Notes: generated from the letters alone by a model not told the origin. A stretch of DNA of 64,000 nucleotides from Vibrio viridaestus (GCF_003856525.1 NZ_RJVQ01000004.1:291291-355290), one strand, 5' to 3'. Positions 1 to 9,474 are shown, numbered from the stretch's first letter. Translations and numbers: made by a program.

Positions 1-1332
1 GGGGGCCCCGGGACTGGTAAAACGACGACTGTCGCTAAACTGCTTGCTGCACTGGTTGAAGCGTCTGTTGAACAAGAGTCACCACCGACGATAAAATTAG
101 TTGCCCCCACAGGAAAAGCAGCGGCTCGTTTGACAGAGTCTATCGGTATGGCAATTGAGAACTTACCGATTGAGCCTAATATCCGTGAGCATATTCCAAC
201 TCAGGCTGGTACGATTCATCGCTTACTTGGTGCAATACCCAATCGTGCCAATTTTCGCCATGACAAGAGTAATCCACTGCATCTGGATATCTTAATTGTG
301 GACGAGGCATCCATGGTTGATTTATCACTGATGTATAAACTTTTCGATGCTATTCCTTCGCATGCGAAGGTGATATTACTTGGCGATAAGGACCAGTTAG
401 CTTCGGTTGAAGCAGGGGCCGTTTTGGGCGACATATGTTCTTTTCAGAAATACGGCTATAGTGCTTCACATGCTAAGTTAATCGAGCAGTTAACTGGGTT
501 TCAGGCTAAGTTTCTCCAAGGCAAAGGCGCCTCTCCCGTAATCGCCAACAGTCTATGTATGTTGCAGAAGAGCTATCGTTTTAATTCTCGATCTGGGATA
601 GGGCAGTTAGCTAAATCGGTCAATAAAGGTAATGGACAAGATATCGTCCAAGCACTAGAGAGTGATTATTCAGATGTCCACTTTTCCGAACTATCCGCAT
701 CAAGTTACCAATTTATTATCGATAAGCTGATAGAAGAGTATCAACCTTATCTTAGTATCATCAACGATGACGTAAGCACGGATACGGAGAATCAAGCGGC
801 TTTAGCGTTAAGGGCGTTTTCTAAATGCCGTATGCTCTGCGCTGTTAGAGATGGCGACTTTGGTGTGTATGGGGTGAATGAGCGCGTGGAAAAACGGCTG
901 AGAGCCAGAAAAAAAATTCGTATTACTGAAGACAGTTGGTATCCAGGAAGGCCAGTCATGATCATAAAAAACGATCATAACCTAGGCGTCTACAACGGTG
1001 ACATTGGCTTATGTATGAATGATGAACAGGGGCGCCTCAAAGTGTATTTTGATCTACCGGATGGGACCGTGAAAGGGATATTACCCAGTCGGTTACCCCA
1101 ACATGAAACAGCTTACGCAATGACCATACATAAGAGTCAGGGCAGTGAGTTCGATACCACTTTACTTATGCTACCTCCAGAATATTCACCCATCGTAACG
1201 CGTGAGCTTATCTATACAGGCATTACGCGAGCCAAGTCTAGTCTGTATCTTTTGGCAAATAAGACAGTATTTTTGAGAGGGGTAAAAACGCTAACGAGTC
1301 GAGCGAGTGGATTAGCCGATCTGTTATCTTGA
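1..1332 (+). CDS. recD: RecBCD exonuclease V alpha subunit RecD (5'-truncated by window edge)
   Basis: The reading frame is open from base 1, so the start codon lies outside the window. The first codons give the Walker A motif GGPGTGKTT, followed by VAPTGKAA (helicase motif Ia region), the motif II segment VDEASMVD, and near the C terminus the TIHKSQGSEFD motif typical of RecD/UvrD-type superfamily 1B helicases. RecD is the fast 5'-3' motor of RecBCD, which processes double-strand breaks for recombination. About 443 codons are present; the missing N-terminal part is the RecB-interacting domain. recB would be expected just upstream. Identification is secure; only the 5' end is missing. Confidence 0.95.
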   Translation, partial: GGPGTGKTTTVAKLLAALVEASVEQESPPTIKLVAPTGKAAARLTESIGMAIENLPIEPNIREHIPTQAGTIHRLLGAIPNRANFRHDKSNPLHLDILIVDEASMVDLSLMYKLFDAIPSHAKVILLGDKDQLASVEAGAVLGDICSFQKYGYSASHAKLIEQLTGFQAKFLQGKGASPVIANSLCMLQKSYRFNSRSGIGQLAKSVNKGNGQDIVQALESDYSDVHFSELSASSYQFIIDKLIEEYQPYLSIINDDVSTDTENQAALALRAFSKCRMLCAVRDGDFGVYGVNERVEKRLRARKKIRITEDSWYPGRPVMIIKNDHNLGVYNGDIGLCMNDEQGRLKVYFDLPDGTVKGILPSRLPQHETAYAMTIHKSQGSEFDTTLLMLPPEYSPIVTRELIYTGITRAKSSLYLLANKTVFLRGVKTLTSRASGLADLLS

Positions 1333-1370
1333 TTTGGTTACCAAACCATCCATGGTTTGCTCTAATACCA

Positions 1371-1550
1371 TTAAAATAATGCGGATGAAAATGATATGGA
1401 GCGAATTTTATAGCGTTCCTGAGATTCTAAAATGAAGGATTTTACTTGTTCTGAAACAGGGAAAACACAGTGAACATCATGTCCTTCTAAGAATGCGTTG
1501 TCGCCCATATCCCAAAAACTTTGTAGAGAGTTACAGATAACTGTTTTCAT
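1371..1550 (-). CDS. small hypothetical protein, 59 aa
   Basis: An ATG at 1548-1550 on the minus strand opens a 59-codon frame ending in TAA at 1371-1373. The product begins MKTVICNSLQSFWDMG and has one short hydrophobic patch but no signal peptide or clear membrane segment. The residue mix (Trp, Cys, acidic stretch, no low-complexity run) is protein-like. The ribosome binding site is weak. It lies convergent to recD and upstream of nothing obvious. I do not recognise the family; it could be a chance frame, and only conservation of the reading frame in other vibrios would settle it. Confidence 0.4.
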   Translation of the reverse strand: MKTVICNSLQSFWDMGDNAFLEGHDVHCVFPVSEQVKSFILESQERYKIRSISFSSALF

Positions 1551-1892
1551 ATAATATTATGCTCTTATAACCAATTATTAGTCCTAAAAGCGCTCCCTGC
1601 TTACTTTATTAAGCCGAAGAAAAACCCAACACAGTTCACATAATTGAACATCTCCCTATCGAGCTGCGCGAATTTTACACAAATCTAAAAAAAATAAAAG
1701 TGTTTATTTTTTAGTCTTTTTATGTGTAAACGATTGCATTTCATAAAGAAAGCTAAACAGTATAGGTTATTAAGTAATTTATGCTCTATTTGCTGGTTAT
1801 ATGCGGTAATTTGCGTAAAAAAAGACGAAAATCATGAAGTGCTAATTTAAATTGGTATTTACTAAGAATGGAAGGGATATCACATTTTAAGT
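1551..1892. other. gene-free AT-rich stretch between recD and argA
   Basis: No convincing reading frame. The only structured element seen is AAACGATTGC at 1728-1737, which resembles the core of LacI/PurR-family operators (11 of 16 positions against the PurR consensus in its wider context), with no gene downstream that would explain it. An unannotated small RNA is possible but no strong promoter-terminator pair is visible. Confidence 0.3.
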
Positions 1893-1912
1893 GAGGCAAT
1901 TAAAATTGCCTC
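1893..1912 (-). terminator. hairpin after argA
   Basis: A perfect 9-bp stem, GAGGCAATT / AATTGCCTC, with a 2-base centre sits 10 bases past the argA stop codon. The following T-run on the minus strand is poor, so termination strength is uncertain; the loop is also too tight for an ideal hairpin. Confidence 0.5.
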
Positions 1913-1921
1913 AATGCTGGA

Positions 1922-3259
1922 TTATAAATCGACAACCAGTATTTTGGAGCGTCTTTGGTAGTTATACAGATTTTGCTTTTTCATCGGTAGAGCATTAACG
2001 CCCACTTCGACAAAACCTTGTTCTCTAAACCAGTGAACGCTGTGTGTCGTCAATACAAACAATTGCTTTATATTGAGCTTTTTTGCTTGGTTCTTCATAT
2101 GTTTGAGTAAAAGCAGGCCTCTGTTGCCATCTCTATAATCACCATGAATGGCTACACATGCCATTTCCGCCATTCTTTCATCTGGGTATGGGTACAAAGC
2201 GGCACAGCCAATGATCAGGCCATCTTTATCGATGATGGTGAACTTATGGATTTCCTGCTCGAGCTGTTCTCTAGAACGTCTCACAAGAATACCGTCTTCT
2301 TCCAGAGGCCGAATCAATTCCAAAATGCCACCAATATCGTCAATATCGGCCTGGCGTATTTGTTCAGCGCTCGCCATGACAATCTGTGTTCCGATACCAT
2401 CAAATGAAAACAGTTCTTGGATCAGTGCGCCATCTTCTTTATAACTAACTAAGTGACTTCTCGGTACACCGGCCCTGCAGGCTTTGCTAGAGGCACGTAA
2501 GAAACGGATCTTTCCTGTACTGTTATCATTATCTCCAGGATTCTCGATCTCATACTTATGCAATAACGTATCAACATCAGTGGGAAATAACTCTGCGATG
2601 GAGTTGCCTTTGTCATCAATGATACCTTGCTGAGAACAGAACCCGATCAGTTTATCGGCTTTCAGGCGTATCGCGACTTGTGTTGCTATTTCTTCTGAGA
2701 GCAGGTTAAAGCATTCACCTGTAATTGAGGCAGCAATAGGACCTAGTAACACGATGGAACCTTGTTCCAGCGAGCGATTGATGCCATCAATGTCGATACG
2801 CCGAATTCTGCCACTGTGGCAGTAATCAATACCATCCTCTACTCCTAAGGGCTGAGAAATGACAAAGTTACCACTTACTACGTTTAGCTGAGTACCAGCC
2901 ATCGGCGTATTATTGAGGCTCATAGATAAGCGAGCTGTCACGGCGAGTTGAAGTTGACCTGCTGCTTGCATAACTAAGCTAATAGCATCGCCAGTTGTCA
3001 CTCGGATACCTTTGTAATAAGGCGTTTCACAGTGATTGGCATCCAAAATCTCATTGATTTGAGGTCTTGCTCCATAGACGATAACGACTTTTATTCCTAA
3101 GCTATGAAGAAGTGCAATATCACTAATAATGTTGGGAAAGTTTTCGTCCGCGATTGCTTCGCCGCCCAGCATGACGACCATGGTTTTACCACGATGTGCA
3201 TTCACATAGGGAGCAGACTGGCGAAATCCTTTTACTAGAGCAGTGCTACGTATTTTCAC
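1922..3259 (-). CDS. argA: N-acetylglutamate synthase ArgA
   Basis: 445-residue classic bifunctional-fold ArgA: an amino-acid-kinase domain (about residues 20-290, with VVMLGGEAI near the N terminus) followed by a GNAT acetyltransferase domain (about 300-445, with the acetyl-CoA loop region DYRDGNRG). It makes N-acetylglutamate from glutamate and acetyl-CoA, the first step of arginine synthesis, and is feedback-inhibited by arginine in enterobacteria. The start is GTG (residues [12 protein letters not shown] align with E. coli ArgA). A candidate ARG box overlaps its promoter. Monocistronic, divergent from mltA. Confidence 0.96.
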   Translation of the reverse strand: MKIRSTALVKGFRQSAPYVNAHRGKTMVVMLGGEAIADENFPNIISDIALLHSLGIKVVIVYGARPQINEILDANHCETPYYKGIRVTTGDAISLVMQAAGQLQLAVTARLSMSLNNTPMAGTQLNVVSGNFVISQPLGVEDGIDYCHSGRIRRIDIDGINRSLEQGSIVLLGPIAASITGECFNLLSEEIATQVAIRLKADKLIGFCSQQGIIDDKGNSIAELFPTDVDTLLHKYEIENPGDNDNSTGKIRFLRASSKACRAGVPRSHLVSYKEDGALIQELFSFDGIGTQIVMASAEQIRQADIDDIGGILELIRPLEEDGILVRRSREQLEQEIHKFTIIDKDGLIIGCAALYPYPDERMAEMACVAIHGDYRDGNRGLLLLKHMKNQAKKLNIKQLFVLTTHSVHWFREQGFVEVGVNALPMKKQNLYNYQRRSKILVVDL

Positions 3260-3290
3260 AATGGTATCGCTGTTGTTTATTTATGTTTTA

Positions 3291-3319
3291 ATAATGACTT
3301 TTTATTCATAAATACTCAA
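3291..3319 (-). promoter_or_regulatory. argA promoter overlapped by an ARG box
   Basis: On the minus strand TTGAGT (3319-3314), a 17-base spacer and CATTAT (3296-3291) make a plausible promoter. The 18-mer AATGACTTTTTATTCATA at 3293-3310 matches the ArgR operator WNTGAATWWWWATTCANW at 17 of 18 positions and covers spacer and -10, the geometry expected for arginine repression. A second ARG box at the usual 3-bp spacing is not clear. Confidence 0.6.
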
Positions 3320-3487
3320 GGTGTTTTTCTGGGTAATATGACAAAAAAAGAAACGTTGTTAGAGTAAATATGTTCATCATAATTCTGTTAGAATTTTATG
3401 ATAATGTCAGAATATGTTGCTTTTAGATTGTAGTTTAAATTTGAATTTGCGATCCTCTGGCAACTTTTAAAGTACTTTGGATTTTCT

Positions 3488-4591
3488 GTGAAAAAACAAC
3501 TCTTATGTTTAGGGATAATCAGTCTACTCGCTGGTTGTGTTAACCCGACGGATCGTGGTCAGCAATATAAAGATGGTCAGTTACCTCAAGTCTTAAATCA
3601 GTCTTATCAGGTAAAAACGAATTCGCCGCGTGACTTTTCAGAATTTGAGGAGCAAAGTCGTTTAGTTGTCGACAAGTCGAGCTCTATGGCCAGTATTTAC
3701 GGTTCTCTATATAGCCAGTTAAATGAGTGGGCTTTACAGAGTGGTGACCCACAACAACTTGCAAAGTTTGGTGTCCAGGCTGCTCAGTTAGGTGGTGGAG
3801 ACAAAAAGGGTAATGTTCTTTTTACCGGATACTTCTCACCCGTTATTGAGCTAAGACACACACCAGACTCAGTGTTCAAGTATCCAGTGTATGGTAAACC
3901 CAATTGCACAAAAGAATGCCCAACCCGGGCACAGATTTATGCTGGAGCATTGAATGGTAAAGGACTTGAGCTTGGCTATGCGAAGAGTTTAATCGATCCT
4001 TTTATTATGGAAGTTCAGGGCAGTGGATTTGTGCACTTTGGTGACGATGATACGTTGGAGTATTTCGCTTACGCAGGAAAAAACTTTAAAGCTTATGTCA
4101 GTATTGGCAAAGTTCTAATTGATAATGGCGAAGTGGCTAGAGAAAATATGTCATTGAAGGCCATAAAGCAGTGGGTCGACACTCATCCGGAAACTGAGGT
4201 CAGAGCGCTACTCGAACAAAACCCTTCGTACGTCTTTTTTGCACCGAAAAATGCAGCACCTGTAACGGGGTCTGCTGGAATTCCTTTGTTGCCTATGGCG
4301 TCTGTAGCCGGTGATAGCAAGTGGCTTCCTATGGGAACTCCAATACTCGCTGAAGTACCTCTTTTGAATGCTGATGGGACCTGGAGCGGAACTCATCAAT
4401 TGAGATTATTAATTGTTCTAGACACTGGTGGAGCGGTTAAAGACAACCACCTTGATCTATACCACGGTATGGGACCAAGAGCCGGAGAGCAGGCCGGTCA
4501 TTACAAACATTTTGGTCGGGTTTGGAAATTAGGTCTGGTGAATTCACCGACACAGTCTCCTTGGGTTAGTCCACCTGAAAAGCTAGAATAA
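3488..4591 (+). CDS. mltA: membrane-bound lytic murein transglycosylase A (lipoprotein)
   Basis: 367 residues starting at GTG. The signal peptide ends in the lipobox LLAGC, so Cys17 would be lipidated. The MltA domain is followed by the C-terminal 3D-type segment containing LDTGGAVKDNHLDLYHG, which carries the catalytic Asp region of MltA. The enzyme cleaves the glycan strands of peptidoglycan at the outer-membrane inner face, releasing 1,6-anhydro-muropeptides; the recycling genes anmK, murQ and nagZ lie 31 kb downstream. It has its own terminator. Confidence 0.95.
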   Translation: MKKQLLCLGIISLLAGCVNPTDRGQQYKDGQLPQVLNQSYQVKTNSPRDFSEFEEQSRLVVDKSSSMASIYGSLYSQLNEWALQSGDPQQLAKFGVQAAQLGGGDKKGNVLFTGYFSPVIELRHTPDSVFKYPVYGKPNCTKECPTRAQIYAGALNGKGLELGYAKSLIDPFIMEVQGSGFVHFGDDDTLEYFAYAGKNFKAYVSIGKVLIDNGEVARENMSLKAIKQWVDTHPETEVRALLEQNPSYVFFAPKNAAPVTGSAGIPLLPMASVAGDSKWLPMGTPILAEVPLLNADGTWSGTHQLRLLIVLDTGGAVKDNHLDLYHGMGPRAGEQAGHYKHFGRVWKLGLVNSPTQSPWVSPPEKLE

Positions 4592-4610
4592 GTGGCTAGA
4601 CTTTTTATTA

Positions 4611-4644
4611 GAGAGTGCGTATAAATCGCACTCTTATCTTTTGT
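4611..4644 (+). terminator. mltA terminator
   Basis: Stem AGAGTGCG / CGCACTCT (4612-4619 and 4627-4634) with a 7-base loop and a T-rich tail. Its position argues that the next gene starts downstream of it. Confidence 0.75.
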
Positions 4645-4671
4645 AGCAATATTCTCTATTGGATTTTTGTC

Positions 4672-5484
4672 ATGCGTACTCCAGAAACTCCCGCATCCGA
4701 TTCATACAACCAACGTTTTGGTGGCACTCGTCGACTATATGGTGTTGAGCCTGTCGAGATATTAAGGGCGTCACATGTTTGTATCATTGGTATTGGTGGT
4801 GTTGGATCTTGGGCTGTTGAGGCACTAGCAAGAACGGGTGTAGGTGAGTTGACGCTCATCGATATGGATGACGTCTGTGTTACCAATATCAATCGCCAAA
4901 TTCATGCAATGAGTGGCACCGTTGGACAAAGTAAAATCGAAGTGATGGCTGAGCGGGTAAAACTCATCAACCCTGACTGTAAAGTTAATCTAATTGATGA
5001 TTTTATTTCTGCGGATAATCAGCATGAGTATCTGACCAAAGAGTATGACTACGTATTAGATGCAATAGACAGTATAAAAGCAAAAGCATCCCTTTTGGCT
5101 TATTGCAGAAGTAATAAGATTAAGGTTATTACTGTAGGCGGAGCTGGTGGGCAGATCGATCCAACGCAGATTCAGGTCGCTGATTTAACCAAGACAATTC
5201 AGGATCCTTTGGCGAAAAAAGTCAAAGATCGCTTACGACGTTTCCACAATTTCCCCAAGAATCCTGCTCGTAAATTTGGTATTGATTGTGTTTTTTCGAC
5301 TGAGCAACTGAAATACCCTCAAGCGGATGGCTCTGTATGTGCAGTAAAATCAACTGCCGAGGGGCCAAAGAGAATGGACTGTGCGAGTGGTTTTGGTGCG
5401 GCAACGATGGTAACAGCCAGCTTTGGCTTTGTCGCTGCTGCTCGTATCGTCGATAAAATTATCGCTAAATACAGTGCAAAGTAG
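4672..5484 (+). CDS. tcdA: tRNA threonylcarbamoyladenosine dehydratase TcdA (CsdL)
   Basis: 270 residues of the E1-like/ThiF superfamily. The ATP-binding loop GIGGVGS is at residues 40-46 and the Asp/Arg nucleotide pocket DMDDVCVTNINRQ follows. TcdA uses ATP to cyclise t6A37 in tRNA to ct6A. I use the ATG at 4672 (MRTPETPASDSYNQRF): an in-frame upstream start at 4615 would begin inside the mltA terminator hairpin and add residues absent from the family. csdE follows after 10 bases, the usual sulfur-relay partnership; the desulfurase csdA is not in this window. Confidence 0.93.
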   Translation: MRTPETPASDSYNQRFGGTRRLYGVEPVEILRASHVCIIGIGGVGSWAVEALARTGVGELTLIDMDDVCVTNINRQIHAMSGTVGQSKIEVMAERVKLINPDCKVNLIDDFISADNQHEYLTKEYDYVLDAIDSIKAKASLLAYCRSNKIKVITVGGAGGQIDPTQIQVADLTKTIQDPLAKKVKDRLRRFHNFPKNPARKFGIDCVFSTEQLKYPQADGSVCAVKSTAEGPKRMDCASGFGAATMVTASFGFVAAARIVDKIIAKYSAK

Positions 5485-5494
5485 TGGCAGAGAG

Positions 5495-5926
5495 ATGAGT
5501 ATATTTCCAGAAATCCCCTTTGGTAAGACAATTGATTCAGAGAATGTCATGCAGATAATGGCAGATAAAACCACTTGGGAAGACCGTTATCGACAACTGA
5601 TCTTATGGGGTAAGCAGATACCTGCTCTTCCAGACGAGTTTCGTCGTGATGATGTCACCGTGAAAGGGTGTGAGAGCGTCGTTTGGCTAGTATCCGAACA
5701 GCATAATGATATTTGGCAATTTTATGCCGACTCAGACGCGCGCATTGTGAAAGGATTGATTGCTGTTGTACTAGCTGCGGTTAATGGTAAGACGACAGAG
5801 CAGGTTGTGGCGTTTGATATCAATTCCTACTTTGAGCAACTTCATTTACTTCAGCATCTTAGTCCTTCTCGAGGAAATGGTCTGAAAGCGATTGTCGATA
5901 CTATTTATGAAGAGATTAAAAAATAA
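5495..5926 (+). CDS. csdE: cysteine desulfurase sulfur acceptor CsdE
   Basis: 143-residue SufE-fold protein. The acceptor cysteine is Cys59 in VKGCESVVW, the expected exposed loop. CsdE accepts persulfide sulfur from CsdA and, in E. coli, interacts with TcdA, which fits the 10-base spacing from tcdA. The start ATG at 5495 has GAGAG just upstream; an earlier in-frame start would overlap tcdA. Single-domain, cytosolic. Its stop codon lies inside the terminator stem. Confidence 0.9.
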   Translation: MSIFPEIPFGKTIDSENVMQIMADKTTWEDRYRQLILWGKQIPALPDEFRRDDVTVKGCESVVWLVSEQHNDIWQFYADSDARIVKGLIAVVLAAVNGKTTEQVVAFDINSYFEQLHLLQHLSPSRGNGLKAIVDTIYEEIKK

Positions 5927-5954
5927 AGCTCCGTTAAGGAGCTTTATTTTTATA
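5921..5954. terminator. bidirectional terminator between csdE and srmB
   Basis: 12-bp stem AAATAAAGCTCC / GGAGCTTTATTT (5921-5932, 5938-5949), loop GTTAA, with A- and T-runs on both sides. It serves the two convergent genes. Confidence 0.85.
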
Positions 5955-5962
5955 ATGATCAA

Positions 5963-7186
5963 TTATTTAGATTTTTTCTTAACCTTTGTTTTTTTCACTT
6001 TATCTTTGACCACTTTCTTTTTCTTTTTAAACACAGGCTTTTTGTGTTTAGGTCTGAGGCCGTCAATAAAGCGTTCTTTCACTTCTTCCTTAGTATAGCG
6101 TTGGACTCGATCCATCATGGGTTGGTCATGAGCTTCAACTAACGAAATAGCGATACCTTTTTTACCTGCTCGAGCTGTTCGACCAATACGGTGCACAAAT
6201 ACATCTGCAGTACGTGGTAAATCATAGTTTATAACGTGGCTGATATCTGGAATATCGAGTCCACGAGCAGCGACATCTGTTGCGAGCAATACGTTAACGG
6301 TTCCATCTCTAAAGCGACTGATGGCATTATTACGTCGCTCTTGTGGCATCTCACCCTGAATCCAGGCGCATTCGATTTGACTCGATTCTAGCTCTGAACG
6401 TAATGTTGCTAATATTTCTCTGGTTTTAACGAAAATAATCGCTTTTTCAGACTGTTCTGTCAGGATGTGCTTAAGCAGCGCATTTTTATGCGCCAGATCG
6501 TCTGCACGGTGATACCACTGGGTGATTTTTTTACGCTCACGACGTGGCGGTTCAGCCTCAACCTCTGCCGGATTATTCAATAGATCCGCAGTAAAGCCTT
6601 CTACACCTTTACCTTCAAGAGTTGCAGAAAAAAGTAGCGTCTGTTTGCGCCAGCGACATTCAGCTGAAAGGCGGTCTACCGTTGGGCCAAAACCCATATC
6701 GAGCATACGGTCAGCTTCATCAAGAACTAACCATTCAATGGCTCGGCAATCGAACTTTTCTGCTTCGATGTATTCCATCAATCGACCCGGTGTCGCGACA
6801 ACAATATCCTGAGTTTGTGCCAGAATATCAGCATGCTCTTGATATTGAACACCGCCAGTAATTGTGACGATATTTAAATGGGTGTATTTCGCAAGAAGCC
6901 TAGCTTGATCTGCAACCTGTATCGCGAGTTCACGAGTTGGAGTTAACACTAGAATGCGTGCTGGACCAGGCTTCTTACGGGGAAAGTCTTGCAAGTATTG
7001 TAATGCAGGGAGAACAAACGCCGCTGTTTTTCCTGTCCCTGTGGGCGCAGATGCAAGTACATCTTTCCCGTCTAACGCTGCTGGAATAGCCTGTTCTTGA
7101 ATATGAGTTGGCCTCTCATATCCGGCTTCTTCAACCGCTTGTAAAAGATTTGGATCGAGATCTAAGTCTGCAAAATGTCGTATCAC
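5963..7186 (-). CDS. srmB: DEAD-box ATP-dependent RNA helicase SrmB
   Basis: 407 residues. Motifs in order: Q-motif (ERPTHIQEQAIP), Walker A APTGTGKT at 47-54, DEAD in LVLDEADRML, SAT in LLFSATLE, and motif VI HRIGRTARAG. The tail after residue 380 is almost entirely Lys and Val, an RNA-binding basic extension as in SrmB. It assists early 50S ribosome assembly. The start is GTG with GGAG eight bases before it. trmN6 lies just upstream on the same strand, so the two may be cotranscribed, unlike the divergent arrangement in E. coli. Confidence 0.93.
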   Translation of the reverse strand: MIRHFADLDLDPNLLQAVEEAGYERPTHIQEQAIPAALDGKDVLASAPTGTGKTAAFVLPALQYLQDFPRKKPGPARILVLTPTRELAIQVADQARLLAKYTHLNIVTITGGVQYQEHADILAQTQDIVVATPGRLMEYIEAEKFDCRAIEWLVLDEADRMLDMGFGPTVDRLSAECRWRKQTLLFSATLEGKGVEGFTADLLNNPAEVEAEPPRRERKKITQWYHRADDLAHKNALLKHILTEQSEKAIIFVKTREILATLRSELESSQIECAWIQGEMPQERRNNAISRFRDGTVNVLLATDVAARGLDIPDISHVINYDLPRTADVFVHRIGRTARAGKKGIAISLVEAHDQPMMDRVQRYTKEEVKERFIDGLRPKHKKPVFKKKKKVVKDKVKKTKVKKKSK

Positions 7187-7268
7187 AAGCAGTTCTCCGC
7201 AGTAATAAGGTCATAAATTAAGGGGCGGTATTATAGTGGGATCTTTTGTGATGATCACACTTTATTTA

Positions 7269-7985
7269 CTACATCTTGAGATAAAACTCGCGAGTTAGCG
7301 CTATAAAGCCAGAAGAATAGTCGCCATCCACGCGTATTGTTAGAAATTCCTCTGTAGTTTGACACGAAGACTTTATGAGTTTCAACATTCTGCGCGTTGG
7401 CTGTTTCTTATCGGTCGGGCTAACATGACACACTTTCTGTAAAAACCAGCCTTGTGCTAAGGCTTGTTGAATAAATTGCTCACACTCTGCTACCGGCAGA
7501 ATGAAACTGGCAATAGCGTCATCAGTAGAAAGCATCCAAGCCGACTTTAAAAGGTCGGCATAGGAGAGTGTATCCGTATGTCTTGCCATTGCACGGCTTA
7601 GATTTTCTGTTCTCTCTCCGGTCATAAAATAGGGCGGATTACAGATTATGGAAGAGAAGCATTTTGCTTCCGAAAAATCTTTGATATCAGCATGATATAT
7701 AGTGATTCGCTCTGACCAGGTTGAGTGTTCAACATTTATTTTAGCGGCTTCAATTGCATCTTCATTTATATCGACAGCTGTTATTTTTAACTTGGGAAAA
7801 CGCTGAGCCATCATCAAAGTAAGTAGTCCGGTTCCGGTACCAATGTCGAGTAGTTCGCCTCTCTCATTCGCATCGGCCCATGCACCAAGAAGAACCCCAT
7901 CTGTACTTACTGGCATACCCGCAGAGCCACCAATGATCGAGAACTGTTTGAAGTTAAAATTTTTAGTTAAATACTTTTTAGTCAT
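7269..7985 (-). CDS. trmN6: tRNA1(Val) (adenine-37-N6)-methyltransferase TrmN6 (YfiC)
   Basis: 238 residues, class I SAM-dependent methyltransferase. The SAM loop LDIGTGTGLL is at 46-55 and the amino-methylating catalytic motif NPPYF at 116-120. The N-terminal sequence FKQFSIIGGSAGMPVSTDGVLLGAW is characteristic of YfiC proteins. It methylates A37 of tRNA-Val. A short perfect palindrome, TGTGATGATCACA (7247-7259), lies between it and srmB; its spacing is wrong for a CRP site. Confidence 0.9.
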   Translation of the reverse strand: MTKKYLTKNFNFKQFSIIGGSAGMPVSTDGVLLGAWADANERGELLDIGTGTGLLTLMMAQRFPKLKITAVDINEDAIEAAKINVEHSTWSERITIYHADIKDFSEAKCFSSIICNPPYFMTGERTENLSRAMARHTDTLSYADLLKSAWMLSTDDAIASFILPVAECEQFIQQALAQGWFLQKVCHVSPTDKKQPTRRMLKLIKSSCQTTEEFLTIRVDGDYSSGFIALTREFYLKM

Positions 7986-8098
7986 ATGTTGGTTTTTTGT
8001 ACTGGTAAAGCTTTCTTTACGTTTTATAAATAACTATTTTAACCCTAACTATTGAATATTTTATCCTGTCCATTCACTATTCGCCCCCTTAATAATGG

Positions 8099-8111
8099 GT
8101 GTCATTGACAC
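8099..8111. promoter_or_regulatory. perfect palindrome upstream of brnQ
   Basis: GTGTCATTGACAC is a 13-base inverted repeat (6+1+6) 41 bases before the brnQ start. It looks like an operator but I cannot assign the regulator. Confidence 0.35.
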
Positions 8112-8151
8112 TAAAGAATAAACACAACATTAAAGTATAAAAGGGTGTTCT

Positions 8152-9468
8152 GTGAAACAGACATTAAAAACATTCGATATTGTTGCTCTGGGCTTTATGC
8201 TATTCGCATTTTTCCTTGGGGCGGGTAATGTTATCTTTCCGCCTTTAGCGGGACAACTAGCTGGCGAACATTTATACCCAGCAATGGGTGGATTTTTGCT
8301 GACGGCTGTAGGCTTACCATTGGCTGGTATTATCGCTGTTGCGCTTGTTGGCGGAAGTTGGGCTAATTTGACCAAAGACTTGCCAGTAAGAATTTCCACA
8401 TTAATGGCAGCGCTAATTTTTATTATTATTGGGCCTGCGTTTGCAGCACCTAGGACAGGACTGGTTGCTTACGAGATGGCGGTCAATCCGTTGCTTGGCA
8501 ATACCAGTGCGACGCATTTAGCGCTCTTTTCTATTCTCTTTTTTGCGGTTGCTGGATTCTTTTCTTGGTATCAGGGAAAACTGATTGATCTGATTGGAAA
8601 AGTACTGACGCCTGCTCTTTTTGTCGGTCTGGTAATCGTTGCCGTTGGCGTATTCACTAATCCCCTCGGCGCGATGCAAACGCCCGTCGGTGAGTATATG
8701 ACTCAGCCTCTGACAAAAGGGTTCCTGGAAGGTTACAACACCATGGACACGTTCGCTTCTCTGATGTTTGGTATGCTAATGGTGGATGCTCTAAAAAATA
8801 AAGGCATCACTGAAATGAAAGCGACCACGAAATATCTGATTTGCGCTGCCTTTATTGCTGCTGCTGGTCTTGCCTTTGTATACACATCGCTCTTCTATTT
8901 AGGTGCAACAAGTTCTGAGATCGCAGCCGGTGTCGATAATGGCGGGACTATTCTAAGTCTTTATATCCAAGAGCTATTTGGTGCTCAGGGACAACTGGTA
9001 CTATCGATTATCGTACTTTTAGCGTGTTTGACGACGGCTATTGGTTTGATTTCAGCCTGTTCAGATTACTTTAGTTCACACACACCTTTAAGTTACAAAG
9101 GTTGGGTAATCATCAATAGTGCTCTGTGTGCTTTGATTGCTAATGTCGGGTTATCACAGTTAATTTCACTGTCGATTCCGGTACTTTTTGCCTTGTATCC
9201 CGTCGCGATTGCCTTGGTCGCTTTAACATTTATCAGAAAGTCTTTTTCTAATCGTCAGGCAACATACCGAGTTGTCCTTCTGACGGCATTGGTTTTCGCA
9301 CTTATTGATGCGGCCAAAGTTGCTGGAATCGATGTTTCTGCATTTGCTGTACTGCCTTTATTTAATATTGGTATGGCATGGTTACTACCGACGGTAATTG
9401 CTTTAGTTGCTATGTACTTCGTACCCGGTACAAAAACGGTTGAGCAAACAGAGACACTGAACAGCTAA
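8152..9468 (+). CDS. brnQ: branched-chain amino acid:cation symporter BrnQ
   Basis: 438 residues, about 12 hydrophobic segments, LIVCS family. The N-terminal signature GFMLFAFFLGAGNVIFPP is diagnostic. It imports Leu, Ile and Val with Na+ or H+ across the inner membrane. Start is GTG with AAGGG upstream. Monocistronic, between trmN6 (divergent) and prfB, followed by a strong hairpin. Confidence 0.95.
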   Translation: MKQTLKTFDIVALGFMLFAFFLGAGNVIFPPLAGQLAGEHLYPAMGGFLLTAVGLPLAGIIAVALVGGSWANLTKDLPVRISTLMAALIFIIIGPAFAAPRTGLVAYEMAVNPLLGNTSATHLALFSILFFAVAGFFSWYQGKLIDLIGKVLTPALFVGLVIVAVGVFTNPLGAMQTPVGEYMTQPLTKGFLEGYNTMDTFASLMFGMLMVDALKNKGITEMKATTKYLICAAFIAAAGLAFVYTSLFYLGATSSEIAAGVDNGGTILSLYIQELFGAQGQLVLSIIVLLACLTTAIGLISACSDYFSSHTPLSYKGWVIINSALCALIANVGLSQLISLSIPVLFALYPVAIALVALTFIRKSFSNRQATYRVVLLTALVFALIDAAKVAGIDVSAFAVLPLFNIGMAWLLPTVIALVAMYFVPGTKTVEQTETLNS

Positions 9469-9474
9469 CCATTT

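Noticed and set aside
1722-1740. PurR operator in the recD-argA gap
   Set aside because: Only about 11 of 16 positions match and no purine gene is adjacent.
7247-7259. CRP site between srmB and trmN6
   Set aside because: TGTGATGATCACA has a 3-base gap between half-sites, not the 6 needed by CRP.
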